From NCBI RefSeq assembly GCF_016859285.1, contig NC_053402.1, positions 8,142,531-8,206,530 on the forward strand: a stretch of 64,000 nucleotides of DNA, read 5' to 3'. The number at the start of each line of letters is the position of its first letter. Position 1 is the first letter of the stretch. The notes beneath the pieces are model-generated. The model was not told the DNA's origin, searched no databases, and saw only the letters and a list, made by a program, of their open reading frames with translations. The position numbers and the translations under genes are program-made. This document shows positions 50,809-63,963 of this stretch, in pieces. Source of the DNA: Xiphias gladius (Eukaryota > Chordata > Actinopteri > Istiophoriformes > Xiphiidae).

Positions 50809-51241
50809 GAGTTTGTCCCTTTCGTCAAAGAAACACCGTGAAATCCCATAGTTGATATCTGCATTTCCCCCTATTTTTATTTTAGCAAATAGCGGACCGT
50901 AAAAAAAATGATTCGTAGCAACAGTAATCTCTGCAGTTTCTCAGAAATCTGGTAAAGTCGGAAATAGCGATCAGTGCTGTTTGAGAATAAAACATGGACA
51001 AAAGCAGGGGGAGAGTTCCGTCCAGGACCAGCTGGCAGTCAGATGTGGTGGAAATGTTAAGATGCATCAGTTCCCAGCACAATCACAGATACATCAATAA
51101 AACCTGTCTCTCTAATTTAGCGGTTATTCTGTCACTCATACAAAGAATTCATTGTCCCGATCCAAAAACAAAGCCACACTGACACAATCCCCCCGCTGCA
51201 AGCACTTCAACATGCATAGATTCACAAAAATGCTACTTACT

Positions 51242-51410
51242 GCACCGGATGCGCTAGTTGGTTGAGAGTGATCAGTGTGTGTGAGCGTGTGTGTGTTTGA
51301 AGTCTGAGTTTATTATATAACGAGCAATTAAATAAATAAGTAGACTAAATCCGAGCAGACTGACGGAAAACCCTGATGTGACTGTGTGAGGGGCTGCTGA
51401 GTCTGCGCAG
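51242..51410 (-). other. Possible non-coding first exon of csdc2
   Basis: On the - strand a strong donor, GGTGCA then GTAAGTAGC, occurs at 51241/51242. Upstream is a TATAATAAA-like stretch and GC-rich DNA. Splicing to the acceptor at 49631 would give a 5' UTR exon. This is an alternative to, or additional to, the CRE promoter and is inferred from splice signals only. Confidence 0.25.
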
Positions 51411-51440
51411 CTGGTGGAGATTCCGATGGCGTGATGTGAC

Positions 51441-51441
51441 T

Positions 51442-51480
<39 letters not shown>
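51441..51480. repeat. Compound (TG)n(GA)n microsatellite
   Basis: About 13 TG units pass directly into about 7 GA units, close to the possible csdc2 first exon. Confidence 0.9.
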
Positions 51481-53023
51481 CGTGAAAATGACTTTCTTCA
51501 TTCGTCGTCATGAGTGTAATCTGTTGGGGGAACAGTGTGCTCAGTGTAGTGAGGTATTCTTCGTCGCTGCCATGATTTCATGATGTTTGTCATATTGCAC
51601 TCTTAATGCAGCTGTTCTTGTTCTGCTTTTTTCTCATCAAGGCTGTGTGTACTTGTGTTGTAGGCTGGACTCCAGTCATGCAGTGGATTTTGCATTTTAC
51701 GCTCATCTTTCATCACATACACCTGTTAATGAAAAACCCAACAGAAACTTTATTAATGCCATGAGATCTGAAAGCGCTCATATCCACATTATACTACATG
51801 TACGAGGAAGTTCCACCGAGTCCGCAGTAAAATTAGTTATTTACGTAGGAACTGTTTTCATCCTATTCGTAAGCTAAGCTTTCTGTCACATGCAACCCAC
51901 CGATTTTTTCTGATATAAACTCCGAACAGTCTGACCTAGTTTCACAATAGACAACTGAGACAAACATCAACTGGCCATGCAGTTGTCACATGAAAAACAG
52001 CCCACCACATTTCTGATTGTACAACAAACACAAGTATGTGTGCATGAGTTGCAAACTAACAGTGACTGACATTAAGAGTGCACAGGACAGATCTGTTATA
52101 AACAAGCAGGGCTCTGTCCTTCACTGCCCCTCAAACTGTAGGATTTAAATGCTAATCCTTTTTCATATACTTCCCATAATCACACACAATGACAAATTCT
52201 CAGAACAAATCCACTCTTGCTGATGATACATCCGTTTCCTTTGTGACGAAAGAGAAATACAAAATATTACAAGGCTGTGAAATAAACTGAAGATGTGTGC
52301 ACAAATACCTGGGGTAGATGTAAAGTGTGAAATAAAAAGCTAAAATGAACAAATCTGACCCTCACTGAAAAAAAAAATATATATATTTTTATTGTTGCCA
52401 TGTTTTCTTAAATCTTGATGACACAAATGCATTAGACATCTGACCTCCAGGTCATTTTTTATATAAAAAATATCACTGCCTTATTTCTCTCACCTTTAAA
52501 CTCAGTGTCCATACAAGTCCTCATATCATTACGTCCCACGATTTATTCATCCCTGACAAATGACATTAAACAGCACCAACTTTGAGCCATTACAGTCAGA
52601 TCTTGTGATCAGTCTATATCCTTCCATCACACTAGCTCCATTATGACATTATGATTCACATAATCAATGGCTTCTTGTTTTCTTTTGATTTGGGGGTGAA
52701 AATCTCATGTGAAATCTACCACCTGAATGTGAAAGTTCTTGAATATTTGTTATTAAATATATGGTGAGTTTTACATGTAAACACGAAGCTGGTAATTTTA
52801 GGGCAATATTTACTAAACAATCAGTCTCAGTATGACAGAGGTCACATCGGTCACTTCTATGCCAACAGTGTCTTGGTTCAGAAAGCAGCTCCACTTTGTC
52901 TCTTGACTTCTGTACTGAAACAGAGGGTTCTGTGTCTCCAGCTGGCTGTCCCTCGTCTCTCCCGTCAGTCGTGATGGTCAGTCTGCTCCTAACACCCAGA
53001 TATCCTCTGCTTCCTCTGCAGTG

Positions 53024-56000
53024 CTAACTGTTCCACCATGACAGTAGCCCCAGCCCCGGCTCACAGATGGTCCCCTGAAACAAGAGCACTGGGGGTCAGA
53101 TGGACGCGAAGCTACATTTGCTTTTTTTTGGCCACAGATAAGACCGTTGCACTCACAGCACTCACTCACGTTTTTCAGTCATTTTGGTTGATTAGTCCTC
53201 TTCTCAGAACTCAGTGTGTGCAAGCAAAGCTCCCTGACTCTCCCGCTAGTTTTGTTGCATCTCTTAGGGTGGGACAACTCATACCTTTATGAATGTGTCG
53301 AACACCAGTATAAGAGCTGAGTCACATCAGCAAATGACATAGTCTAGCCTCACAGAGACCAAAACTGGCGGTTTACGCGGTTCTGTTTAGCTTGTGAAGT
53401 CAAACACTTTCATGTTTAGCGCCACAAAGCCGCACTCAGCAGGATGAAAAATCTTTATGATACCATTTTTTACAGTGAAAGTTGTGCTATTTAGCTACAA
53501 AACATGCTGGACAACTGGCAATGCACCAGGTCAACGGTAATACACGAGCTGTGGCCCTGAGAAATCTGGAAAAGTAAAGCCACATTTCTCAGCTATATTT
53601 GGAGGAGGTGTGCTGTGAGGGAGCCTTGTTAGCCCATTATGATGCATTCAGTCTAAAAATGTGGACTTTGAAGGTGCGGTTTTCATTTGAGCAGATCTCC
53701 TGGTGATGTGTGCTAGTCATGAGGTCTGTTCTTACAATCAGAGTATACGGTGCCTCCTTCTTCTCCCTGCTGTCCTCTGCTGGCGGCGCCGTCGACTGTC
53801 CTGGCTGAGCTGGTGCGTCTGTCGCTGCAGTTGCCGGGCCTGTCGGCGACGTATCCACAAAGACTTCGTCTGTCACCCGAAAACGGATCTCCTCTCCTTG
53901 GTCCATGTAGAGGTCATGGGCCCCCTCATCTGTCTCATACTCCCAAAGCCAAACTTGCTCTGCTTCGTCACTGAGGCTGCAGCTAAGGAAGGCTTGACAG
54001 CTCAGGAGCTGCAGCTACTTGTTTTGAGGCATTTTGAGGCAAAGCTGCTCTTCTTATGAAATTAACAACACTTGAGGTCAGGATACAATTTTGCAGGCTG
54101 TTGAAGGGACTCTGGTGGAATGAGGATGTCATCAAAGAAGCCCATCGTCACTGAAACAGAGATAGAGTGTGCAGTCAGTGTTTACCACAGTACTATAGAT
54201 GAATCAAGAAAATAATTGTAGGAGTAAACAACAATGAGGATAATCAATTAATGTCTTACTTTTAGGGTATTGAGAATGATTTTTCAAATACATTTGTGGA
54301 GATTTACTCAAAATAAACTGCAATGGTAAGACAGAAATTACCATGAACTCCCTCCTGACTGCAGTACTTGATCTTGCCAACCAGGATCTCATCGAGGAAA
54401 GGGTGAAAAACAACATACCTGAAATGAACTGACAGAAAGACCAGGGGAAGATGGGAATCAAATCAGTTGGTAAAAGCCCAACCGATATCACTCTGCAAGC
54501 CTGTAAATGTGTTTTATTTTGGAAAAGGAAACAGCAGCAACATTTCCTGGGTCCATATCATTCTGTCCTTCAGGAGTTTACTCTTAACAAGGGCAGAAAA
54601 GCCTCTGAGAGACACTTTTATACCAAATTTCTCCAGAATTATCCATCATGATGAAAGTAGGTCACTTAATCCCATTCTCCGTCTCACTCTGATCTGCATG
54701 TGTTTCTGCAAGGACGCCAGGGCAATGGTTTAATGTCTGCTTTGGGGTGACACCCTCTTGTTAGTAGCATCTTAAAACCAACTATTTTTCCTTCAATTCA
54801 TCTGTAAGACTGACATAAAAACCTGAGTGGGGAAATTTACTGCACTAATAAAAGGGTCAAAACTGACTCCAGCCCTGATCATGCAAGATACAAGTGTATG
54901 GGGAAATGTAAGATCCCTGATGACAGCTATGTCATCACAATCCTCATACCTTTGGTGTGTGAGGCTCCGTCCCCCGGGAATATATAGGAATCCTCCAGTT
55001 TAGTGATGTCATACAAGCAGATGCAGAGGCCAACATTATAGACCACCTGAGGTGATGAGAGCAGGTCAGAGTTCAGTTCAAGTACAGTTATCCAACAACA
55101 CAGAACAGAAAGAGAAAACTGATGCAGCAAAGTGCAATCAATATGACCATTGCATACTGTGTTTTACTGCAAATTTGATTATTCGATTAACTGATTAGTT
55201 GATCGACAGAGATTGGCAATTATTTTGATCATGAACTCATGTATCAAGCCAAAAGTGTCAAACATTCTCCGGTTTCAGCTTCTCGAATGTTAAGTTTCGC
55301 TGCTTTCCTCTGTTTGACATTATTGTGAACTGAATACCTTTGAGGTTTTGAACTGTTGGTCAGCACAGCAATACACGTGAAGACATTTACACCTTAATGT
55401 CTAGGAAATGTTGGCATTTTTCACAGTTTCTTGACATTTTATAGACTACAAGATTAATTGAAAAAATTATTGATAGCAAAAATAATCGTTAGTTGCCTCA
55501 CTGTTTGGCAGCATCATTTAGTAATGATCTGATAAACCAGATGCATAATCTTCTACTTAACTTGATTGAGTTTTTTCCCTCTGTCTGTTGTCCAGCAGTC
55601 GTGAGTACGACTGTCCAACCCGTGTGCCTCTCTCCCTTTCTCTCTCTCTCTCTCTTTCTGTCTTCTCTTCCTTTTCCTCTCCATCAGTCGTCCTGGGACC
55701 ATCATCCTCCAGGAGACTCTGCCCCACCTTTTATCTCTTTTCCCTCTGTTTGAACAGCATCCTTGAGCCTGTCTCTTGTGTGTTTGTGTCATCTATTGTC
55801 TTTTCAGGTCTTCGTGGTAGAGGGGAGGTCATGTGATTTAGGCCCCTACCTGTCTTGGCTGAACCTGTAAGTTGCTTTTCATCTTATTGGATCCGTATTC
55901 CTTACATATTCACTAAAGTAACTGCCCACCTTTTTCCCCCGTTAAAGGGGGGGGGGGGGTTGCGAGTTTTTTCTCATCCAAATCAAGGGTCTGAGGATGG

Positions 56001-56604
56001 AGGATAGCATGTGCTGTACAGACTGGAAGAGCCCAGTGAGGAAAATTTATGATTTATACAAACAAAGCAAAAATGAAAAAGGAGGTTGAGAACAAGGAGA
56101 AGTACAAAGTATCATTTTACCATCATTTTTACCAGCAAAGCTGCCTCAGTTGATCAAATATCTTCTTAAATTTCAAACCACTGTTCATCAGACCGGATCC
56201 CAGGACTGGATATGCCACGAGTAAAGGCTGAACTTGGGAAGAAACTGCCTTCCAGTACTATATAAATTGAATGAATTACAAAGGACTTGAACGTCTCTTC
56301 CCACTGAATGAATGTAAACTTTTAATTTTGGAACTTTTTAGAGGAGTCTATGACGGTTTCTGATGCTGTTTGAATGTGACTGGCTGTGTTTTGTTGAGTG
56401 TCCTGCCTCTGTTCTTATTACTTCTGCTGTTCTCAGAGCTGACTTGCAAAAGAGATCTTGATGAGGGTTCTCCTCACTGAGATTGAAACGCACCTTGTTG
56501 GCCAGTTTCTTGTTGAGCTCTTCAGCTATGGCCTCGTTGAGTTGTCTCTGGAAGTTCCACGGAGGGATCCTGACAGTGTCGACCATCTCCACCAACACAA
56601 ACAT
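53024..56604 (-). CDS. polr3h: polr3h, RNA polymerase III subunit RPC8 (Rpc25), complete, 6 exons
   Basis: Exons 56494-56604, 54950-55046, 54342-54428, 54087-54150, 53736-53970 and 53024-53074 (645 nt, 214 residues; human 204). All junctions are GT-AG and phases close. This is the Rpb7-like subunit that pairs with CRCP/RPC9 to form the RNA polymerase III stalk used in initiation and transcript binding. The N-terminal domain starts [16 protein letters not shown] and continues [13 protein letters not shown] and [20 protein letters not shown]. The S1/OB-type domain follows, with [36 protein letters not shown] and [21 protein letters not shown] linker rich in Ala, Pro and Gln ([18 protein letters not shown]) is longer than in human and explains the extra length. 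The tail is [12 protein letters not shown] in a 51-base last exon. No defect seen. Confidence 0.96.
55165..55500. repeat. ATTAATCG-family dispersed repeat in polr3h intron 1
   Basis: Runs from TTGATTATTCGATTAACTGA through CAAACATTCTCCGGTTTCAG to ACAAGATTAATTGAAAAAAT then AATAATCGTTAGTTGC. It has the same layout as 22485-22855 in the opposite orientation. Confidence 0.65.
55627..55660. repeat. (CT)n microsatellite
   Basis: CT-rich run in polr3h intron 1; on the transcribed strand it is a purine (GA) tract. Confidence 0.85.
55947..55959. repeat. Homopolymer run of 13 G
   Basis: A run of about 13 G preceded by CCCCCGTTAAA, in polr3h intron 1. Such runs are frequently miscounted in assemblies. 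Confidence 0.8.
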
Positions 56605-59600
56605 GATGCAGACGGTCAGCAGGTAACTCGCGAACGCGCACGCACGCACAACCTGTGCTTCAACTACCACCCTGAGTTATAAGTCTGGCAACAGGACAAG
56701 CCGCTTATTTTGTCAGAGCAGCATTTACTGTTTCTCTTCTCCACAAATGACCACAGCAGAGAGGGGGAAACAACAGCAATCGGTCACAATGTAGCAAACG
56801 ACACAGCAAAGTCTGAAGCATCCATGTTGTCTCCATGTGATTATTTACAACAGTGAGCTTTTACGACATGTCGCAAAACTTAAAGGTACAGTGCACACTT
56901 TAAACATTAATATTGTTAAAGTATGTAATATTTTTTCTTTCTATTAACAAAATGCAGAACTTGGTTTTCATAATTTAATATGACAATATAAAGAACAAAA
57001 TTTTCTTATAAATTTAATTATATGATTAGCTAAATATCACACATTGATGCAAATTTGCTGGTATTTTCTGTTTTCTTAAAGAAATTCAAACATTATGTTG
57101 TATTCTCTATGATCAAAAAAGCTTTAAAAATCCCATCAGTCTCCTATACTGATATTATTTTTACATCAATAATCCCTGCAAGTTGTTTAAATTCATTACA
57201 TTACTGCTTAAATAATTGCTATTGACTATTTACCTGTATTTATCTTTATCTTTTTCACTATTTTTTGTATTTGACTATGCATTTTAATCAAATAACGTTT
57301 CTATAGTAACATTTAATTTCTCTATTTAAAACAAAGACATACAATAGTCATGAAGTCAATTTTAAAGCTCAAATAAAATCAAAATCATTTAAAGTATTCT
57401 CAGGCTTCTTAGATGTTTTATTCTTTACGTCTTTAGTTAGGGTTCCATACTATTTCAGTTCAACAATAAAACAAAAAACGCAGGGTTTTGGGCCACTACA
57501 TTTAGATTTTTTTTTGATTTACCCAGAATAATCAGCAAATGAACAATGAAGGAAAGATTTTTTTTCCTACTGATAAAACGCTGAATGTCTACCCATAAGA
57601 AATGAGTGTAAAAGCTGTGAAAAAACAAATGACACAACCATATTTATATTTAGCCTAAATCTTTCCAAGGCACAGCTCACACAGATAAACAGTAAACACA
57701 TGTACATTTCTTTGCGCATTGTGCTTTCAAGTTATCTATACACAGTGCATTTCAGCAGTAAACAAACATCTTATGAGTCACTTTTAGTCCTCTTCACTGA
57801 TCATTGATCCATCCTGAAACCAACTTTGTTGTAAATATGTGCCAGATAAATAAAAATGCTGAAAGATAAACAGAGATCGCTAAAATCTTAACTAAAAACT
57901 ATGACCATACTCAAACTCTATAAATATATACAATGATAGTGCCAGGTGACATACTGTACATGGTTATTGCAAAGCTAGTAGATACTGTGTATTATTTTGT
58001 ATTGGTATAGCAAATTGCTGCTGCTGTTATAGTTTTGAAAGTGCAAGTAGCCAGTGAACATCATTGAATAAAGAGATGGATGAACAGGAATAAATATGTG
58101 ATATAATGAATGTAACAGAATTAACTGTATGTCAGCAGGCTTGATATGAGCTCATTATATGAATTTAACTGAAGCCAATTCTTCCTCAGATGCCAGAGGC
58201 CAGTATATGTACACTAACATCAGAATACTGACAATCACATAATCTTATCATCAAACAAAGGAAAACAAAAACATTCACTTCAGAATTTTATCTTTATTAA
58301 TTTACCATTTTGTATTGTAAATATCAAGATATTTCAAATCTCACAATCTACAAAACTGCAGGCATTTCAAATAATCTACTTTTACAAAAATCAAGTTTAA
58401 TGCTGAAACAGAAGTGTGATGGGAACCATTACTGTGAAATACCATCTGCTCCTATTCCATTTTTATTTGCTGTATCAAGTGCAGCATGTTAAAGAATTGA
58501 TTTCAAACCAATCAAACCAATCAGAGGATGTCTGATGAAACAGAGCACACCTCAGTACAAAATAACACAATGGGCATGCCTCCACACAATGACTTTATGA
58601 ATAACATCATTTGATTTGTTGTTTTACTGTAGCACTGTTAAAACTGAACCAGTGGCCCGAATAGGGCCTGAAACAGTGAACATCAAAGTAGCATCTTACA
58701 TTACTGTATAAGCAAACTTTTTCACAAGCAGCTGTTAAATGTGCTGACAGAGGAAAAATGATTATTAAATTAATCTGTATTTGTGAAGAAACTGGTGAAT
58801 TCTATAGGAAAAACACCCTGTATGTAATCAAGAAATTATGGAAATAATGATATTTTTGAAATGTCACATGAAGAAAGGGTCATTTTTCAAACACAACCCC
58901 TGGGTAATCACTATTTCTTAAAATTTTCATTAGGCATCTTTGGCAGTAAATCTATTACCCTGGAGTGTTTAACCATTAAAAAGATTATCTTAATGAGGGC
59001 ATAAAGCAATTTTTGTGATGATTCTCAAAGTGTTGAGCAGTTCAGTTTATGAACAGCGAACGCTATAAGGAGTCATTTATGTCCAAAAGGTCCTTAAAGT
59101 TGAGCTGCTGCTTTTCCACCTTGGTAAAAATAAGAAGTCCCTTTTCACTTTCACAACCCAGCAGCAACTAACAGCTACAATCCAACATCTGTGCTTTCAT
59201 TTAACCCACAATCCACATGTCAACTGGTCTGTGAAACCATTAGATGGAAGGAGATTAATGGAGACTCAGTTTAATAAAGACTGCAGAGGGGGACTATATC
59301 ACGGCAGTATGCTACCAGAGGTCACAAACAGTTACCGGCTCTCATTTAGACATGCAGCATAATGCATGTTACTTTTTTTTTCGCTCTCTTTGTTTGTATA
59401 TATCTATATCTGTATATAATGATTTATTATTTATGTACACATCCCTATATAAATTGCAGCTATACATCACATCATTTACACACAGGTCCAAACTTGGTGA
59501 GTTTTTTGTACATAAGGATTTACTTCAGGAACTGTATTAGTCCAAAAGGTTTTTATATCTGTGACAGTATATGGAAGAAGTGACGGATTTATAGACTCTC

Positions 59601-61905
59601 TGCATGATGAGGAGAATTAAACACAGAGGACCAGCAGTACTCCCACAATGACCTCAAATATCTCTAAGCCCAAAAAATATATAACCACAATGTTTCAGTG
59701 GCACACACTAGGTATACATCATGGCAAGACTCTGGTTTATATATAAGAATGATCTTGAATCTACAGCTTTCTACTGTCTGAATCATGTGTATCAATAATG
59801 AATATTAAAAGTTGTATGTCAGTCCTATAGAGTCACTCACAACAGAGATGTATGCTGAAGAGGAAAACGTTTGCAGAGGAAAAACGACGCATAGCAAAGA
59901 ACACCTAAAAACTACCTCTATAACTCTACAAAGTGCTAGTGTACAGGCATCTGGACACTAGATTGTGCGTTAGTTTGTGTAAGAAGACCGCAGGCCTTCC
60001 CATGCCATGGAGGACCACACCCCAAGCTGAAAAAACATTCAGGTCAAAGACAAACACAGCCTGTCATCTCCCATTACAGCTACACAAGCCATTTTCACAC
60101 AATGGCAGCTCCAGATGATAGTGAGGACTAACTGAAAAACTTGGACTTTAACACAGAGAAACCACAACAACATAGCGTAACGTCTGAGCTCGATGACCTG
60201 ATCTATGAAGCTCCAGAGGATTTCATTTGGATGACAAGACTGAAGCTCTACTATACAAATGTAGAGGTTTCTCCTAACACAGCATGATTGTGGCTGTTCA
60301 GGAGTTTTTATTACACCAATTTGCTGCTTTTTTCCTATGGAAAATTTCTTTGTTCTATACTTTATACCAGAATTTACATAAAAATCAGTGCAGCTTTCTG
60401 TCTAGCAACAAAAACCTGATTACAGCCTATTCAACCAAACATCAGGTTTTGGTTTGGTCAGCATGAGCCAGCCTGGTGAATACAAAAGAGAGGCAGCAGG
60501 AGCAAAGAGGGACAGACAGATGCAAATACAAACCTATGTTAAACTGATAAAAATAATCTTGCGACTCTTTCTCACGCACGCGCGCACACACACACACACG
60601 ACAAAGCACAGATGGAATGAAAAATTTGGCAGGGCAAGTGCTAAGACCATAACATATGTGTTCTGGTTTGTTGTCCTAGTCAGAGAGAGACAACCACACA
60701 GAAAGGTTTTCACACAATGGGGTGTTATATCAAGCAAAAAGGCAGAGAACGAGGAGCCAAGTATGAGACGAGCAGCAGGGAGTGCACAGAGATTCAGGTG
60801 TTGGCTACTGAAAATGAAAAGTGCAACAATAGCAGCATGAAAACACAAGATCTCACACCAAGTGAAAGCAGGGTGGTCTGCAGTTGTAGGGGCTGATGGG
60901 ATTTCACTGATGGTGCTTACAGTAAATAAGTGAGTCTGGTTTGTTTACAGTGTGGCTCTAACCAACAATGACTTAGAAACACTTTTTCAAGTCAATAGTT
61001 GTATCATAAAGTAGAAAATCCTGAAGTACATCACCGCTTGGCGTGTAAGATGTACTTCAGGTAAGAGGTCTGGAGATGATAAGGGAAAAGTACATTCATG
61101 TGAGTTGAACAACAGTCAGCTTATTGAGCTGTTTGGATGGAACAACATTAAAGAGGAACAACACTGAAGAGGGGGTAAAACAGAGAAAAAGAATTGTTTA
61201 GTCTTGGGGTGAATTTTGCAGTTAAAGATATTTAAGTTTGAGGCTGTTAACTTGTTACTGCTTCACCAACTTTTTAAGTAGTATTCTGTATGAATCAGGT
61301 TTGTATATTGCTAGATACTTGGAATGACTTTTGGTGAAACCGTAAAACTTTCCCTTCAGAGAAATACAGTGGTGATACCAATGAGTCAAAAAAATTAGGA
61401 AAGAACCACCCTGTTCAATGGAGAAAGATGAGAATCTGTGTATGAAACAGTCAACTGAATGCTACATGAACAAATAAGCTGTCAAATCTTATTTTAAACT
61501 GAGGAGTGCTGCTAGTACGAACGATACCGTATAACAGAGACAAACACTGGTACGCTCCAGTTATGTGCGCTTGTTCGAGTGCATTCGCGTAAGTCTGCCT
61601 GTCGACTGGGAGTGCTTTCACAGTAATCCTGTCTGTGCATGTACGTGCTCATGTGTATGTGTGTGCGTGTGCGCTTTTCATCTTTACAGCGACTTGTGAG
61701 CATGTGTGGGTGTTTGTGTGTGCTTTCTTTCTTTAACTGAGCATGACTGCAGCTGTCCCCAAATCAAGCCTGGTTACCATCTAACGTTCAAATCATCTCA
61801 CCCTCTTTGCAAAGCGCCTCTCTAGGCCCATGTTTCTCTACTTCTTAACCCACACCAAGGCCCCTAATTGGCCCCAAAAGGCCCCGCCTTCCTCCTAGCC
61901 ACCAA
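56605..61905. other. polr3h-aco2 intergenic region, gene-free
   Basis: This 5.3 kb segment lies upstream of polr3h and downstream of aco2, both on the - strand. The part near 56605-56660 is CpG-rich (GCGTGCGTGCGCGTTCGCG) and is a likely polr3h promoter or 5' UTR. The rest is AT-rich and may hold a long aco2 3' UTR. TTTATT near 58290 and 59415 are possible - strand polyadenylation signals. A CA-rich run lies at 60580-60600. I find no protein-coding exon. Confidence 0.45.
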
Positions 61906-63963
61906 TTACTGGAGCTCCTTCATCCTGTTGAGGGCGGAGCCAGCCTTGAACCACTCGATCTGCGTCTCATTGAAGGTGTGGTTTAGAGAGATGGACTCCT
62001 GGCTACCATCGCTGTGCCTGATCACTGCTGTCAGGGGCTGGAAAGGGACACAGGAGGCAAACATGAATCATGTGTCAATCATTTATCCAGTTTTTCTTTA
62101 ACATAATGTTAGGAGAAGTTTGCCTGTCCTTTGGATCAATGTTTCATTAGTGCAGGATATTGCTCACATTGCCTGGGGCTAAGGATTTCAGGCCAGTGAT
62201 TGAAATCTTGTCATCGGGGCGAATTTTGTCATAGTCGTGCGGATCGGCAAAGGTCAGAGGCAGCAGGCCCTGCTTCTTCAGGTTAGTCTCTGTGAAGAGG
62301 AAAAGAAAAGATGTGAAAATGATAATCATACTGTACTGAGTAAGCCAATTGTAACTTGGAGACTCTCTTTTCTCAATCAGTTTTCTCTGGAAGCCAATCA
62401 CAACTATTAAGATACTGTTTACCTGTTGCCTCTACTTTTCATTAAGAAAATAAATAAAAAATTTAAATATAAGCATACTAAAGCTGCACATGACTCCAGT
62501 GATGCCAGAATAGCTCTAGACAGATGGATGTTTGCATGTTTTTTCTGAAATTTACCGTGGATTCTGGCAAAGCTCTTGACGATGATGGCACGTCCTCCCA
62601 GGTGTCGTGGCTCCAGGGCAGCATGTTCTCTGCTGGACCCTTCTCCATAGTTCTCGTCTCCAACCACCACCCAGTTCACTCCATTGGCCTGGATTATAAA
62701 GTTGAACAAAGATCAAGGAAACTTTTAAACTGCTGTCAGGAGAGGACAGATCAGACAAATAAAGTCAAGGCAATTTTATTTGTACAACACAAATAAGAAT
62801 TTTGATTTTTTTTCCATTCAACAGCACTAACATACAGCATGCTATGCGTGTCACTGAATCACCCAGAGAGTGTAAAACAAATAATCAACAGACACCATTG
62901 CTCATCAAATTCACCTTGTAGTGGCGGGCCACATCTGGCACACCTCCATACTCTCCTGTCAGCTGGTTCTTGACGTTGTTGACGGCATCGTTCTCAATGT
63001 TGACAGCACCGATCAGCAGATTGTTGGAAATGTTGTCCAGATGACCACGGAATTTCAGCCAGGGGCCGGCGGCACTGATGTGGTCAGTGGTGCACTTTCC
63101 CTTCACCTACAGCAGCAGAGGAAAAGAGAGGAGGAAGATGAGTAGCAGAAGATGCAGGAGAAAGGGAAAGTTGAAGGAATGAAGATTTCAAATTGTCTAC
63201 TATGTCCAAGCGAAAGTCTAATTTTTCCTACTTAAGATATAAATCTTAAAAAATTAATTAAATTAATCTTTAGTTAAACATAAGTACATAGTGCATTTGT
63301 CGGGATTATTTTCAGCTGCAAATTAATACATATTTGGTGCATTTTGTGTGTTTTCAGAAGCAGAACTATGTATGTGGGATTTGGTCAAAAATAAACTGTA
63401 GTGCCCCTGTTCATCATACTGAATGAACATGTAACCCAGAGTGACAGTGGGGCTAAATGATGTGTTTCTAAAGGCAGAGAGGGATAAGCTATCTCAGACT
63501 TGTGGACGATAACAATGTTATTTAGACTGTGATTGGGGCAGTTGTCCTTCTATTTGTGCAGCTACTAGCTCTCCCTTGCTTGCACATTAATCAAAGCTTT
63601 CCTTCCATTTCCTGCTCACCTTGATGAGGACCCTCATGTCTTCCAGGTCTTTTCCATGCCACTTGTCAAATGGATCTAGCAGCTGCAGACGGTTGCTGGA
63701 GGGGTTCACGTTCACCTGAACAACATCAAATCAGCATGAGATATAAAGGTTCTTTCAGGTATATTTGCAAAGGGTAGTGAGGTAGATAACTTCCAGATTA
63801 AACTGAATTTTATTTGAACACCAATAAAGATTTTCTGTCTAAACAATTGTCACATTACGCACTTCTGTCTTAACAATCCTCTTTCATTCTGTTAGTTTAC
63901 ACTTGCTTACTTTTTCATGTACTGGTTCAAAGTCTTATTGAGCTAAGACAGAAGATGCTCACC
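61906..63963 (-). CDS. aco2: aco2, mitochondrial aconitase, 3' exons (partial at right edge)
   Basis: Visible exons, 5' to 3': 63620-63715, 62915-63106, 62556-62688, 62168-62289 and 61906-62037, all GT-AG with closing phases. They encode the last 225 residues of the [4Fe-4S] tricarboxylic-acid-cycle enzyme that converts citrate to isocitrate in the mitochondrial matrix. The sequence covers the end of the linker ([19 protein letters not shown]) and the swivelling domain 4: [52 protein letters not shown] (with the catalytic Ser of SSREH), [33 protein letters not shown] and the end [20 protein letters not shown] then LQ. It is highly similar to human ACO2 throughout. The iron-sulfur cysteines lie in exons beyond the window. 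A donor at 63962-63963 marks a further upstream exon. Confidence 0.95.
62762..62800. repeat. Fragment of a common teleost repeat in an aco2 intron
   Basis: GTCAAGGCAATTTTATTTGT followed by ACAACACAAATAAG matches the start of a widespread teleost interspersed repeat (GTCAAGGCAATTTTATTTGTATAGCAC-like). Only about 40 bases are recognisable. Confidence 0.45.

Larger units (their letters stand above)
49632..53023. other. csdc2 upstream region and polr3h 3' flank
   Basis: This 3.4 kb segment holds GC-rich promoter-like DNA (50280-50420), TG microsatellites and, nearer polr3h, AT-rich DNA that should contain its 3' UTR (TTTATT near 52540 and 52387 are possible - strand polyadenylation signals). I see no other coding exon. 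Confidence 0.5.

Noticed and set aside
55947-55959. G-quadruplex or regulatory element at the G-run
   Set aside because: It is a single homopolymer of about 13 G in an intron with no separate G-tracts; simple slippage explains it.
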